A program made the translations under genes and the position numbers. 64,000 bases of DNA from Rhodoblastus sp964425315 (GTDB lineage: Bacteria > Pseudomonadota > Alphaproteobacteria > Rhizobiales > Beijerinckiaceae), in assembly GCA_964425315.1 (NCBI GenBank), contig CAYRNB010000001.1, positions 1-64,000 on the forward strand. Direction: 5' to 3'. The notes beneath the pieces are model-generated. The model did not search any database and had not been told where the DNA came from. It was given only the letters and a program-made list of their open reading frames with translations. Positions 8,069 through 17,995 of the stretch are shown here, in pieces. Within the stretch, counting starts at the first letter, position 1. Every line of letters begins with the position of its first letter.

Positions 8069-8077
8069 AGCAGGCAT

Positions 8078-8387
8078 GTCGCCGCGACCTTAGATCTATT
8101 CCTGTCGCGGCGGGCAGAGCCGACGCGCCATTCAAAAAAACCCCTTCGCAATTCGGACGAACCACGAAAGGGATGCTTCGCTTGCGAATGACGGCGGCTC
8201 CGGCGATCGGCCGCCGCCTTTTTCCGCTTCCTGCTAAGCAACGACTCCTTCGCCGTCAAGTCGGAGCAGGGCGTACATTTTGGCCACAGTGCGTGAATTT
8301 TGCTCCATCCGAAGCCGGGCGGGGCTTATCACAGGACGCCGCCGCGGCTAAGAAAAAAGGCTTCGGCGGCCAAGAGACGGAATCTGC
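8078..8387. other. Intergenic region upstream of the efflux operon
   Basis: About 310 bases separate the divergent acyltransferase and the RND outer membrane factor. It should hold both promoters. At 8171-8193 there is GGATGCTTCGCTTGCGAATG, which resembles half of the palindromic repeat at 57835-57919 and is probably a degenerate copy. No operator or RNA could be identified with confidence. Confidence 0.4.
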
Positions 8388-9884
8388 ATGTCGGCCAAGA
8401 GAAAAGGCGGCGGCGCGGCGAAGCGCAGGATCGGGCTCGCCTGCGGCGGCGCGCTCCTGCTCGCCGGCTGCACGGCAGGGCCGAATTACGTCCGCCCCTC
8501 GGCGCCGACGCCGGTCAAATACAAGGAGCTGAAAGGCTGGACGCGCGCCGTTCCGCGCGACGGCGGCGATCGCGGCCCCTGGTGGTCGGTCTATCACGAC
8601 CGTGAACTCAACCGGCTGCTGCCGCAGGTCGCGGTCAACAACCAGAATGTCGCCGCCGCGCTCGCGGCCTTCGAACAGTCGGAGGCTTTGGTCCGCCAAA
8701 CGCAGTCCGGTCTGTTGCCCGGCGTCAACGGCGACTATTCCGTCACCCGCTCCGGCGAGGGCAAGAATTTAACCGGAACCGGCCATCCCATCGCCAAGAC
8801 GCTTTTCTATCCTCAGGGCAATCTCACCTGGACGCTCGACGTCTGGGGCAAGATCCGGCGGCAGGTCGAGAGCAATGTCGCCAGCGCGCAGGCCGACGCC
8901 GCCCTTTTCGCCAACGCCAAACTCTCGGCGCAGGCGCAACTGGCCATCGCCTATTTCGACCTGCGCGCCGAGGATTCGCTGAAAGGACTGCTGCGCCGCA
9001 CCGTCGCCGTCTACCGCGACACGCTGACCATCACCCGCAACCAATACAAGGCCGGCACGGTGTCCAAGGCCGACCTGATCACCGCCCAGACGCAATTGCT
9101 CGCGACCGAGGCCCAACTCATCGCCGTCGAAGCGCCGCGCCAGCAATACGAGCACGCCATAGCCGCGCTGATCGGCCGCCCGCCGGCGGAACTCACCATT
9201 CCGCCCGGCGCCCTGCCCTTCACGCCGCCCTCCGTTCCCGTCGGCCTGCCTTCAGCGCTCCTGGAGCGCCGGCCCGACATCGCCGCCGCCGAACGGACCA
9301 TGAAGGCGCAGAACGCCCAGATCGGCGTCGCCGTCGCCGCCTATTATCCGACCATCACACTTTCCGCCGCGGGCGGGTTCGAGGGCGCCAACGCCTTCCC
9401 CTTCCTCGCCGCCAATCAGATCTGGTCGCTCGGCGCGGCCGCCGCCGATCCGCTGTTCGACGGCGGCCTGCGCGCCGCCCAGACCGATGAGGCCAAGGCC
9501 GCCTACCGCCAGGCCGTCGCCAATTACCGCCAGACGGTGCTCACCGCCTTGCAGCAGGTCGAAGATCAGCTCGTCTCCCTGCGTGTGCTGGCCAGGGAGC
9601 TGAAAACCCAGGAAAAGGCGCGCGACGCCGCCGCCCAGGCGCTGAAAGTCTATCTCAATCAATATCGCGCCGGCACGGTCGCCTTCACCACCGTCGTCGT
9701 CGCCGAGGCGACGCTGCTCAACCAGGAAGAGGCGGTGCTGACCACCCGCCAGAACATGTTCGTCGCCAATGTCGCCTTGATCGAGGCTCTCGGCGGCGGC
9801 TACGACGCCGAGAGCCTCGCCGCGGTCCAGGCGCCGCCGCTGGATCAGGCGGTGGCGCGCTCCCTGCCCGTCCCCCCGTCATAA
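8388..9884 (+). CDS. RND efflux outer membrane factor (NodT/TolC-type lipoprotein)
   Basis: This 498-residue protein is the outer membrane channel of the tripartite efflux pump encoded by the next three genes. The N-terminus has a lipoprotein signal ending in LLAGC (Cys near residue 28), so it should be lipid-anchored like NodT and OprM. GPNYVRPSAP follows, then two outer membrane efflux repeats with the alternating long coiled-coil helices (ALAAFEQSEALVRQTQSG; LLERRPDIAAAERTMKAQNA). LLERRPDI is a hallmark of the family. It precedes the membrane fusion protein gene by 85 bases in the same direction and probably shares its promoter. Confidence 0.93.
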   Translation: MSAKRKGGGAAKRRIGLACGGALLLAGCTAGPNYVRPSAPTPVKYKELKGWTRAVPRDGGDRGPWWSVYHDRELNRLLPQVAVNNQNVAAALAAFEQSEALVRQTQSGLLPGVNGDYSVTRSGEGKNLTGTGHPIAKTLFYPQGNLTWTLDVWGKIRRQVESNVASAQADAALFANAKLSAQAQLAIAYFDLRAEDSLKGLLRRTVAVYRDTLTITRNQYKAGTVSKADLITAQTQLLATEAQLIAVEAPRQQYEHAIAALIGRPPAELTIPPGALPFTPPSVPVGLPSALLERRPDIAAAERTMKAQNAQIGVAVAAYYPTITLSAAGGFEGANAFPFLAANQIWSLGAAAADPLFDGGLRAAQTDEAKAAYRQAVANYRQTVLTALQQVEDQLVSLRVLARELKTQEKARDAAAQALKVYLNQYRAGTVAFTTVVVAEATLLNQEEAVLTTRQNMFVANVALIEALGGGYDAESLAAVQAPPLDQAVARSLPVPPS

Positions 9885-9969
9885 TTTGAACTTTCGCTCC
9901 GCATACCTACATTTTTCCCGCTGATGTTCCGCGCAAGGACGCGCAAAACGGCCTAGTTTCGAGATTGCG

Positions 9970-11289
9970 ATGGACGAGACCGACAATCGATTCGGCCGAC
10001 GGGACGAAGGCGCGGAGGAAAGCGCCGAATTTGCGCCGGAAAATGCGCCGGAAGTCAGCCCGAAGCCGCGCAAGAGCGGCGGCGCGGGGCGCTGGCTGGC
10101 GTTCATCGTCGTCATTGCCGCGGGTTTCCTGGCCTACCGCCACTTCGTCCAGCCCGCGTCGAGCCCGACGACGGAAAGCCGCGGCGCCGGCCATAAGGGC
10201 CACAACGCGCCCCAGCCGGTCGGGGTCGCCACGGTCCAGAGTCGCGATCTGCATGTCGTGATCGACGCGCTCGGCACGGTGACGCCGCTTTCCACCGTGA
10301 CCGTGGTCAGCCAGATTTCCGGCTATTTGCAGAAAGTGGGGTTCAAGGAAGGCCAGGAAGTGAAGAAGGGCGATTTCCTCGCCCAGATCGATCCCCGCCC
10401 CTATCAGGCGCTCAAGGCGCAATATGAGGGCCAGCTTGCCCACGACAAGGGCCTGCTGGCGCAGGCGCGCGCGGACCTCAAGCGCTATCAGACCCTGCTC
10501 AAGCAGAATTCCATCGCCAAACAGACAGCCGACAACCAGGTCTATGTCGTCCAGCAATATGAAGGCACGGTGCGCGCCGATCAGGCCCTGATCGACCAGC
10601 AGGCGCTGAACATCGCCTATTGCCATATTGTCGCGCCGATCGACGGTCGCATGGGCCTGCGGCTGGTCGATCCCGGCAATTACATCCAGGCGGGATCGAC
10701 CGGCGGCATAGCCGTGATCACCGAGCTCAAGCCGATCTCGGTGATTTTCTCGGTGCCGGAAGGCGCCTTGCAGAAAATTCTGCCGCAGATGCGGGACGGA
10801 AACAAGCTGATCGCGACCGCCTATGGCCGCGGCAATGTCCACAAGATCGCGAGCGGAATCGTCACCGTGCTCGACAACCAGGTCGATGTCACGACCGGCA
10901 TGGTGAAGCTGCGCGCCCAATTCGCCAACAAGGACGAGAAGCTCTTCCCGAACCAGTTCGTTAATATCCGCCTGCTGGTGGATGTGCTGAAGGGCGCGAC
11001 CGCCGCGCCGCTCGCCGCCGTCCAGCACGGCGCGCCGGGCGATTACGCCTATGTCGTGACGCGACAGAACAAGGCCAGCGTGCGCGTCCTCAAGCTCGGC
11101 GAGACCGACGGCGGCTACGTCCAGATTCTCTCCGGCCTTAAGCCGGGCGACCGGGTGGTCGTCGACGGCGCCGACCGGCTTCGCGAAGGCGCCGCCGTCA
11201 GCGCCATGGCCGAAAACGAGGCCGGCGCTGCGGGCGGCGGCAAGCCGGCGAAGACCAGGGCGGCGGGAGCGAACGGCGCGCCGCCATGA
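9970..11289 (+). CDS. mdtA: RND efflux membrane fusion protein (MdtA-type)
   Basis: This 439-residue periplasmic adaptor bridges the inner-membrane RND pumps and the outer membrane channel. A charged cytoplasmic N-terminus (about 1-38) precedes one membrane anchor (WLAFIVVIAAGFLAYRHFV). The lipoyl/barrel-sandwich halves, a helical hairpin (KAQYEGQLAHDKGLLAQARA) and the HIVAPIDGRMGLRLVDPGNYI motif match MdtA/HlyD_D23 proteins. Its stop overlaps the start of the first RND gene by ATGA, so translation is coupled. The Ala/Gly/Lys-rich C-terminal tail is poorly conserved. Confidence 0.93.
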   Translation: MDETDNRFGRRDEGAEESAEFAPENAPEVSPKPRKSGGAGRWLAFIVVIAAGFLAYRHFVQPASSPTTESRGAGHKGHNAPQPVGVATVQSRDLHVVIDALGTVTPLSTVTVVSQISGYLQKVGFKEGQEVKKGDFLAQIDPRPYQALKAQYEGQLAHDKGLLAQARADLKRYQTLLKQNSIAKQTADNQVYVVQQYEGTVRADQALIDQQALNIAYCHIVAPIDGRMGLRLVDPGNYIQAGSTGGIAVITELKPISVIFSVPEGALQKILPQMRDGNKLIATAYGRGNVHKIASGIVTVLDNQVDVTTGMVKLRAQFANKDEKLFPNQFVNIRLLVDVLKGATAAPLAAVQHGAPGDYAYVVTRQNKASVRVLKLGETDGGYVQILSGLKPGDRVVVDGADRLREGAAVSAMAENEAGAAGGGKPAKTRAAGANGAPP

Positions 11290-14200
11290 ACGTCTCGGCG
11301 CCCTTCATCCGTCGGCCGGTGGCGACGACGCTGCTGATGATCGCCATTCTGCTCGCGGGTATTTCGGCCTTCCGCTTCCTTCCGCTGGCGACCCTGCCGA
11401 CGGTCGATTATCCGACCATCCAGGTGCAGACCTTCTATCCCGGCGCGAGTCCCGAGGTGATGACCTCGTCCGTCACCGCGCCGCTGGAGCGCCAGTTCGG
11501 CCAGATGCCTGGCCTCGCCTCCATGACCTCGGCAAGCTCGGCCGGCGCCTCCGTCATCACCTTGCAGTTCGCCTTGAGCCTCTCGCTCGACGTGGCCGAG
11601 CAGGAAGTCCAGGCGGCGATCAACGCCGCCGGCAATCTGCTGCCCGCCGACCTGCCGGCGCCGCCGATCTACGCCAAGGTCAATCCGGCCGACGCGCCCA
11701 TTCTCACCCTTGCGGTGACGTCGAAGACCCTGCCGCTGACCCAACTCCAGGACCTGAGCGAAACGCGGCTGGCGCAGAAGATTTCGCAGCAGCCGGGCGT
11801 GGGCCTGGTCAGCATCGCCGGCGGCCAGCGCCCCGCCGTGCGCATCAGGCTCAATCCCGCCGCCCTGGCGGCGCACGGGCTGAGCATAGACGACATGCGC
11901 ACCGTTCTCGCCGCCGCCAATGTCAATATTCCCAAGGGCAGCTTCGACGGACCCGCGCAAAGCTCGACCATCGGCGCCAACGACCAGATCACCAGCGCCG
12001 CGGAATATGGAAATATCGTCGTCGCCTATCGCAATGGCGCGCCCGTGCGGCTCAAGGATGTCGCGACCGTCGTCCAGGGGCCCGAAAACACCAAGCTCGC
12101 CGCCTGGGCGAACCGCACGCGGGCGATCATCCTGAACGTGCGCCGCCAGCCCGGCGCCAATGTCATCCTCACCGTCGACAATGTGCGCCGATTGCTGCCG
12201 AGGCTGCTGGCCGACCTGCCGGCCGCGGTCAATGTGAAGGTGCTGACCGACCGCACCGTGACGATCCGCGCCTCCGTCGCCGACGTCGAATTCGAACTGG
12301 TCCTGGCGGTGATCCTGGTTGTGGCGGTGATCTTCGTCTTTCTGCGAACTCTGCCGGCGACCCTGATTCCCAGCCTGTCGGCGCCGCTGTCGCTGATCGG
12401 CACATTCGGGGTCATGTATCTCTTAGGCTTCAGCCTCGACAATCTGTCGCTGATGGCGCTCACCATTTCGACCGGCTTCGTCGTCGACGACGCCATTGTC
12501 ATGATCGAAAATATCGCGCGCCACGTCGAAGGCGGGCTCGACCCGATGCAGGCGGCCTTGCGGGGCTCGAAGCAGATCGGCTTCACCATCATCTCGCTGA
12601 CCGTCTCGCTGATCGCCGTGCTGATCCCGCTCCTGTTCATGGGCGAGGTGGTGGGGCGGCTGTTCCACGAATTCGCCATTACGCTCGCCGTCACCATCGT
12701 CATTTCGGCGATCGTGTCGCTTACGCTGGTGCCGATGATGTGCGCCCGCCTCGTCCGCCATCGCCCCGACAGCGAGCGCGGCCGTTTCGACCTCGCCGCC
12801 GAGCGCGTCTTCAATAAAATTCGCGACTCTTATGCGCGCAGCCTCGACGTCGTTCTGCGCGCCCAGCCGCTCACTCTTTTGGTCGCTTTGGCGACGCTCG
12901 GAGTGACGGTCTATCTTTATTTCGTCATTCCCAAGGGCTTCTTTCCCACCCAGGACACCGGCGTCATCCAGGCCGTCTCGGTGGGGCCGCAGGACGCCTC
13001 CTTCAAGGAAATGGTCCGCCTGCAAACCGAACTGGCCGACATCATCCTCAAGGACAAGGACGTCGCCTCGCTCTCCTCCTTCGTCGGCGTGGACGGGACC
13101 AACCTCACCCTCAATTCCGGCAATTTCCTCATCAATCTCAAGCCGTATGACAAGCGCTCCGACACGATCGACGACACGATCCGGCGGCTCGATCGCGAAA
13201 CGTCGCATGTGATCGGCGCCAGGCTCTATATGCAGCCGGCGCAGGATCTCGCCATCGACGCCAGCGTCACCCGCGCGCAATACAAATTCGTGCTGGAGAA
13301 CGCCAATCCCGAGCTTTTCGCCGAATGGGCGCCGAAGCTCACCGAAAAGCTGCGGCAGGAGCCGGCGCTTGCCGATGTCGCCAGCGACATGCAGCAGGAG
13401 GGCGCGGCCCTCGACCTCACCATCGACCGCGCGGCGGCGGCGCGTTTCGGCATTACCCCGGCGACGGTGGACAATGCGCTTTACGATCTCTTCGGCCAGC
13501 GCATCATTTCGACGATCTACACCCAGTCGAACCAGTATCGCGTCATTCTCGAAGCCGACCCCGCCATCCAGCATTCGGTCAAGGGGCTCAATTCGGTCTA
13601 TCTTCCCTCCAACGCCTCGACCACCAACGGCCAGACGCCGCTCTCGGCCATCGTCCACGTCACGAAGCGCGCCGCCCCGCTGGTCATCACCCATTTCGGC
13701 CAGTTCCCGGCGACCACCATATCCTTCAACCTGGCCAAGGGCGCTTCCCTCGGCGCCGCGATCGACGCGATCGAACAGGCCAAGGCCGACATTGGCCTGC
13801 CCAAGTCCTTCCTCCTCGCCTTCCAGGGCGCGGCGGCGGCCTTCCAGGCCTCGCTGATCAATGAGCTGCTGCTGATCGCGGCGGCGGTGGCGACCATGTA
13901 TATCGTGCTGGGCGTGCTCTATGAGAGCTTCATCCACCCGGTGACCATTCTCTCCACCCTGCCCTCGGCGAGCGTTGGCGCCCTGCTCGCCCTTCTGCTC
14001 CTCGGCTACGAACTCGACGTCATCGCCATTATCGGCATCATCCTGCTGATCGGCATCGTCAAGAAAAACGCGATCATGATGATCGACTTTGCGCTTTCGG
14101 CGGAGCGCGAGGAAGGCATGTCGCCGGTCGAGGCGATCAGGCAGGCCTGTCTCCTGCGCTTCCGGCCGATCCTGATGACGACTTTCGCGGCGCTCCTCGC

Positions 14201-14405
14201 CGCCCTGCCGCTCATGCTCGGGACCGGCGTCGGCTCGGAGCTGCGCCGCCCGCTCGGCGTCGCCATCGTCGGCGGCCTCATCTTCAGCCAGGTGCTGACC
14301 CTCTACACCACGCCGGTGATCTATCTCTATTTCGACCGGCTCGCCCGGCGCGTGCGCGGCCGCGCCGACGACGCTCTGGCGACCGAACCGGGGCCGGCGC
14401 AATGA
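11286..14405 (+). CDS. mdtB: RND efflux transporter subunit (MdtB-type)
   Basis: This 1039-residue proton-driven inner membrane exporter has the usual 12 membrane segments and two large periplasmic loops. The N-terminal FIRRPVATTLLMIAILLAG helix, the proton-relay double Asp in GFVVDDAIVMIENI (near residue 405) and the GIVKKNAIMMIDFAL motif in TM11 identify the heavy-metal-independent MdtB/MdtC branch. In E. coli MdtB and MdtC form a heteromultimer that exports bile salts and novobiocin; the pair here should do likewise, but its substrates are unknown. It overlaps both neighbours by four bases (ATGA). No BaeSR-like regulator is next to the operon. Confidence 0.94.
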   Translation: MNVSAPFIRRPVATTLLMIAILLAGISAFRFLPLATLPTVDYPTIQVQTFYPGASPEVMTSSVTAPLERQFGQMPGLASMTSASSAGASVITLQFALSLSLDVAEQEVQAAINAAGNLLPADLPAPPIYAKVNPADAPILTLAVTSKTLPLTQLQDLSETRLAQKISQQPGVGLVSIAGGQRPAVRIRLNPAALAAHGLSIDDMRTVLAAANVNIPKGSFDGPAQSSTIGANDQITSAAEYGNIVVAYRNGAPVRLKDVATVVQGPENTKLAAWANRTRAIILNVRRQPGANVILTVDNVRRLLPRLLADLPAAVNVKVLTDRTVTIRASVADVEFELVLAVILVVAVIFVFLRTLPATLIPSLSAPLSLIGTFGVMYLLGFSLDNLSLMALTISTGFVVDDAIVMIENIARHVEGGLDPMQAALRGSKQIGFTIISLTVSLIAVLIPLLFMGEVVGRLFHEFAITLAVTIVISAIVSLTLVPMMCARLVRHRPDSERGRFDLAAERVFNKIRDSYARSLDVVLRAQPLTLLVALATLGVTVYLYFVIPKGFFPTQDTGVIQAVSVGPQDASFKEMVRLQTELADIILKDKDVASLSSFVGVDGTNLTLNSGNFLINLKPYDKRSDTIDDTIRRLDRETSHVIGARLYMQPAQDLAIDASVTRAQYKFVLENANPELFAEWAPKLTEKLRQEPALADVASDMQQEGAALDLTIDRAAAARFGITPATVDNALYDLFGQRIISTIYTQSNQYRVILEADPAIQHSVKGLNSVYLPSNASTTNGQTPLSAIVHVTKRAAPLVITHFGQFPATTISFNLAKGASLGAAIDAIEQAKADIGLPKSFLLAFQGAAAAFQASLINELLLIAAAVATMYIVLGVLYESFIHPVTILSTLPSASVGALLALLLLGYELDVIAIIGIILLIGIVKKNAIMMIDFALSAEREEGMSPVEAIRQACLLRFRPILMTTFAALLAALPLMLGTGVGSELRRPLGVAIVGGLIFSQVLTLYTTPVIYLYFDRLARRVRGRADDALATEPGPAQ

Positions 14406-17400
14406 TCTTTTCCTCGGCCTTCATCCGGCGGCCGGTGGCGACCATTCTGCTCACCATCGGCATCGCCTTGTCGGGCGTTCTCGCCTTTCCGGTTCTGCCG
14501 GTCGCGCCGTTGCCGGAAGTGAATATTCCCTTTATCACCGTCAACGCCAACCTTCCCGGCGCCAGCCCGGAAACCATGGCCAACAGCGTCGCCGAGCCCC
14601 TCGAGCGCCACCTCGGCCAGATTGCCGATGTCACCGAAATGACCTCGACATCGAGCCTCGGCCGTACGCGCATCATCCTTCAGTTCAGCCTCGACCGCGA
14701 CATTGACGGCGCCGCGCGCGACGTGCAGGCGGCGATCAACGCGGCGCGCGCCGACCTGCCGACGGCGCTCCGCTCCAATCCGACCTATCGCAAGGTCAAT
14801 CCTTCGTCCGCGCCCATCCTCATTCTCACCCTGACCTCGAAGACGCTCACCCGCGGCCAGCTTTACGACGCGGCGAGCAATGTCCTGCAGCAAAGGATCT
14901 CGCAGATTCCCGGCATAGGCCAGGTCATCATCGGCGGTTCGGCCCTTCCGGCGGTGCGGGTCGAACTCGATCCCCAGGCCTTGTTCCATTACGGCATCGG
15001 GCTCGAGGACGTGCGCGCGGCGCTGGCTTCCGCCAACGCCAACGCGCCCAAAGGCGCGATCGAGCAGGGCAAGCGCCATTACCAGATCTACACCAACGAC
15101 CAGGCGGTTCGCGCGGCGGATTACAAACCGATCGTCATCGCCTATCGCAACGGTTCGGCGGTGCGGCTTTCCGATGTCGCCAAAGTGATCGATTCGGTCG
15201 AGGACGTGCGCAATATCGGCTATGTCAACGGCAAGCCGGCGGTGCTGGCGATCCTGCGCGCCGAGCCCGGCGCCAACATCATCAAGACGGTCGATGCGGT
15301 AAAGGCCGAATTGCCTTATCTGCGCGCGGCGCTCCCCGGCGACGCCCATCTGGGCGTGGTGATGGACCGCTCGCTCCAGATCCGCGCCTCGCTCTACCAC
15401 ACGGAGCTGACGCTGGCCCTGGCCGTCATGCTGGTGACCTTCGTCGTCTATCTCTTCCTGCATAATCTGCGCGCCACCCTGGTGCCGAGCATAGCCGTGC
15501 CGGTATCGATCGTCGGCACGTTCGGGGTCATGTATCTCCTTGGCTACAGCCTCAACCTGCTGACGCTGATGGCGCTGACGATTTCCACCGGCTTCGTCGT
15601 CGACGACGCCATCGTCGTGGTGGAAAATATCGAACGCCATGTCGAGGCCGGCATGAGCCGGCTCGACGCCGCGCTTCTCGGCGCGAGCGAGGTCGGCTTC
15701 ACCGTCCTGTCGATCAGCATGTCGCTGATCGCCGTCTTCACGCCGATCATTTTCATGGGCGGACTGGTCGGGCGATTCTTCCGCGAATTCGCCGTGACCC
15801 TCTCGGCGGCGGTGATCATCTCGCTGATGATTTCGCTGACCACGACCCCCATGCTTTGCGCCCTGCTGCTGCGGCGCGCCGAGGAAGGCGGCAAGCACGA
15901 AACCCGCCTGGCGCTGGCGTTGAAGAAGGGCTTCGAGCATTTGCGAGCCGCCTACGGACGAAGCCTCGCCGTCGCGCTGCGCCATTCCTTCGTCACCATT
16001 GTCGTGCTCGCCTTGACCATCTGGGGCAATTTCTGGCTCTACGCCCATGTCCACAAGGGCCTGTTCCCGCAGGAGGACACGAGCCGCCTGATCGGCCAGT
16101 TGCGGGCCGACCAGAGCATTTCCTTCGAGGCGATGAAGAAGAAGCTCGCGGACTTGCTGCGCATCGCCAGCAAGGATCCGGCGGTTGAGGCCGTCGTCGG
16201 CTTCACCGGGGGAGGCGGCCATGAGGGCGCGACCAATACGGCGAGGGTCTACGTCCATCTCAAGCCATTGAGCGAACGAAACGTCAGCGTCTTTCAGGTG
16301 CTCGCGCGGCTGCGGCCGAAACTCGCCCAGGTGCCTGGAGGGCGGCTGCTCTTTTACGCCTCGCAAAACGTGCGCACCACCGGGCGATCGAGCGCGGCGC
16401 AATTCCAATACAGCCTGACGGCCGGCAACGCGAAGGAGCTTTACCTCTGGACCAGGAAACTGACCGAGGCGCTGAAGAAACGCGGCCGCCTGAAGGATGT
16501 GAATTCGGATGTGCAGATCGCCGCGCTGCAATCCAATCTGGTCATCGACCGCGACGCCGCCTCCCGTCTCGGCCTCAGCATGTCGCAGATAGACAACACG
16601 CTTTACGACGCCTTCGGCCAGCGCCAGGTCTCGACCATTTTCTCCGCCATCAACCAGTATCACGTCGTCATGGAGATCGATCCGCGCTACACCCGGAACC
16701 CGGACATGCTCAAGCAGATCTATGTCTCGACCGCCGGCGGCCCGGCCAGCGGCGTGGCCAAGTCCAACCTGCCCGCCGGCAATGTGACGAAAATTCCGCC
16801 GCGAGGGGAGAGCCTTGCGGAGGCGGAAGCTGGTTCGGCCAGCCTCGATACGGCGCGCAACGCCGCGATCAACGCGCTTGCCGCTCCCGGCAAGACTTCG
16901 GCCTCGTCCGGCGCGGCGGTGAGCACGATCAAGGAGACCATGGTCCCCCTATCCGCCTTCAGCCATTACGAACGCGGCAATGCGCCCCTGTCGATCGAGC
17001 ACCAGGGCCCCTTCGTCACCACGACGATTTCCTTCAATCTCGACCCGCATGACACGATTGATCAGGCGCTCGCCGAAATTCGCGCGACGGAGCGGGCGAT
17101 CGACATGCCCGCCAACATTCACGGCGCGCCCGCGGGTTCGGCGCTGACCTTCGCCCAGTCCAGCCGCAACATGCCATTCCTGTTCCTCTCGGCGATCATC
17201 GCCGTCTATATCGTGCTGGGCATTCTTTACGAGAGCACCATCCATCCGATCACCATTCTCTCGACCCTGCCCTCGGCGGGCGTCGGCGCCGTGCTCGCCC
17301 TGATGATGTTCGATATCCCCTTCACCATCATTTCGGCGATCGGCGTCATCCTGCTCATCGGCATCGTCAAGAAGAACGCGATTCTGATGGTGGATTTCGC

Positions 17401-17728
17401 CATCACCGCCCGGAGAACCGAGGGGGTGAGCCCGCGCGACGCCATTTACGAGGCCTGCCTCTTGCGGTTCCGGCCGATTCTGATGACCACTTTCGCCGCC
17501 ATATTCGGCGCCCTGCCGCTGGCCCTGAGTTTTGGCGAAGGCGGCGAAATGCGCCGCCCGCTCGGCGTGTCGATCGTCGGCGGCCTGATCATCAGCCAGT
17601 TGCTGACCCTCTACACCACGCCGGTCGTCTATCTCTATCTCGACCGTTTCAGCCAATGGGCGACGGCGAAAAGACGCGCGCTCTTCGCCCGCCGCGGGCC
17701 CGAAGCCGAGGCCGCGCCCGGCGAATGA
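14402..17728 (+). CDS. mdtC: RND efflux transporter subunit (MdtC-type) with long insertion
   Basis: The second RND pump subunit has 1108 residues, about 70 more than is usual for MdtC. Family marks include FIRRPVATILLTIGIALSG at the N-terminus, the double-Asp GFVVDDAIVVVENI and GIVKKNAILMVDFAI. The additional length falls in the second periplasmic loop (about residues 780-850, near 16735-16945) as an Ala/Ser/Gly-rich, low-complexity stretch just before MVPLSAF. It is the last gene of the operon. The insert may be a flexible loop or interact with the adaptor; the rest of the fold appears intact. Confidence 0.93.
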   Translation: MIFSSAFIRRPVATILLTIGIALSGVLAFPVLPVAPLPEVNIPFITVNANLPGASPETMANSVAEPLERHLGQIADVTEMTSTSSLGRTRIILQFSLDRDIDGAARDVQAAINAARADLPTALRSNPTYRKVNPSSAPILILTLTSKTLTRGQLYDAASNVLQQRISQIPGIGQVIIGGSALPAVRVELDPQALFHYGIGLEDVRAALASANANAPKGAIEQGKRHYQIYTNDQAVRAADYKPIVIAYRNGSAVRLSDVAKVIDSVEDVRNIGYVNGKPAVLAILRAEPGANIIKTVDAVKAELPYLRAALPGDAHLGVVMDRSLQIRASLYHTELTLALAVMLVTFVVYLFLHNLRATLVPSIAVPVSIVGTFGVMYLLGYSLNLLTLMALTISTGFVVDDAIVVVENIERHVEAGMSRLDAALLGASEVGFTVLSISMSLIAVFTPIIFMGGLVGRFFREFAVTLSAAVIISLMISLTTTPMLCALLLRRAEEGGKHETRLALALKKGFEHLRAAYGRSLAVALRHSFVTIVVLALTIWGNFWLYAHVHKGLFPQEDTSRLIGQLRADQSISFEAMKKKLADLLRIASKDPAVEAVVGFTGGGGHEGATNTARVYVHLKPLSERNVSVFQVLARLRPKLAQVPGGRLLFYASQNVRTTGRSSAAQFQYSLTAGNAKELYLWTRKLTEALKKRGRLKDVNSDVQIAALQSNLVIDRDAASRLGLSMSQIDNTLYDAFGQRQVSTIFSAINQYHVVMEIDPRYTRNPDMLKQIYVSTAGGPASGVAKSNLPAGNVTKIPPRGESLAEAEAGSASLDTARNAAINALAAPGKTSASSGAAVSTIKETMVPLSAFSHYERGNAPLSIEHQGPFVTTTISFNLDPHDTIDQALAEIRATERAIDMPANIHGAPAGSALTFAQSSRNMPFLFLSAIIAVYIVLGILYESTIHPITILSTLPSAGVGAVLALMMFDIPFTIISAIGVILLIGIVKKNAILMVDFAITARRTEGVSPRDAIYEACLLRFRPILMTTFAAIFGALPLALSFGEGGEMRRPLGVSIVGGLIISQLLTLYTTPVVYLYLDRFSQWATAKRRALFARRGPEAEAAPGE

Positions 17729-17815
17729 GCACCGGCCTTGCAGCGCCGGCAAAACGCCCTATGTCTTTGTTCATAGACGCGCTTTATCCGCCGGCGGCCG
17801 CTTGGGCCGGGCCGT

Positions 17816-17833
17816 TTCTTAGAATTCTTAGAA
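17816..17833. repeat. Tandem 9-base repeat upstream of fdsG
   Basis: TTCTTAGAA occurs twice head-to-tail at 17816-17824 and 17825-17833, about 165 bases before the formate dehydrogenase operon. AGAATTCT in the middle is also palindromic. It could be a regulator site; no known consensus is matched with confidence. Confidence 0.4.
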
Positions 17834-17995
17834 GTTTCTCAGCTTAAGGCTTTCTCTATGGATTTCGGCCCCGGTTTCGGCGCTTGATAGAAAGCGTCAC
17901 ACGATTTTTTGAATAAGTTCGCTGTCCGGTCTGCGACCTGAAGCGATAAAACGCGTTTAACCTGCTGAAACAATGTGCAGGACGGGGAGAACATC

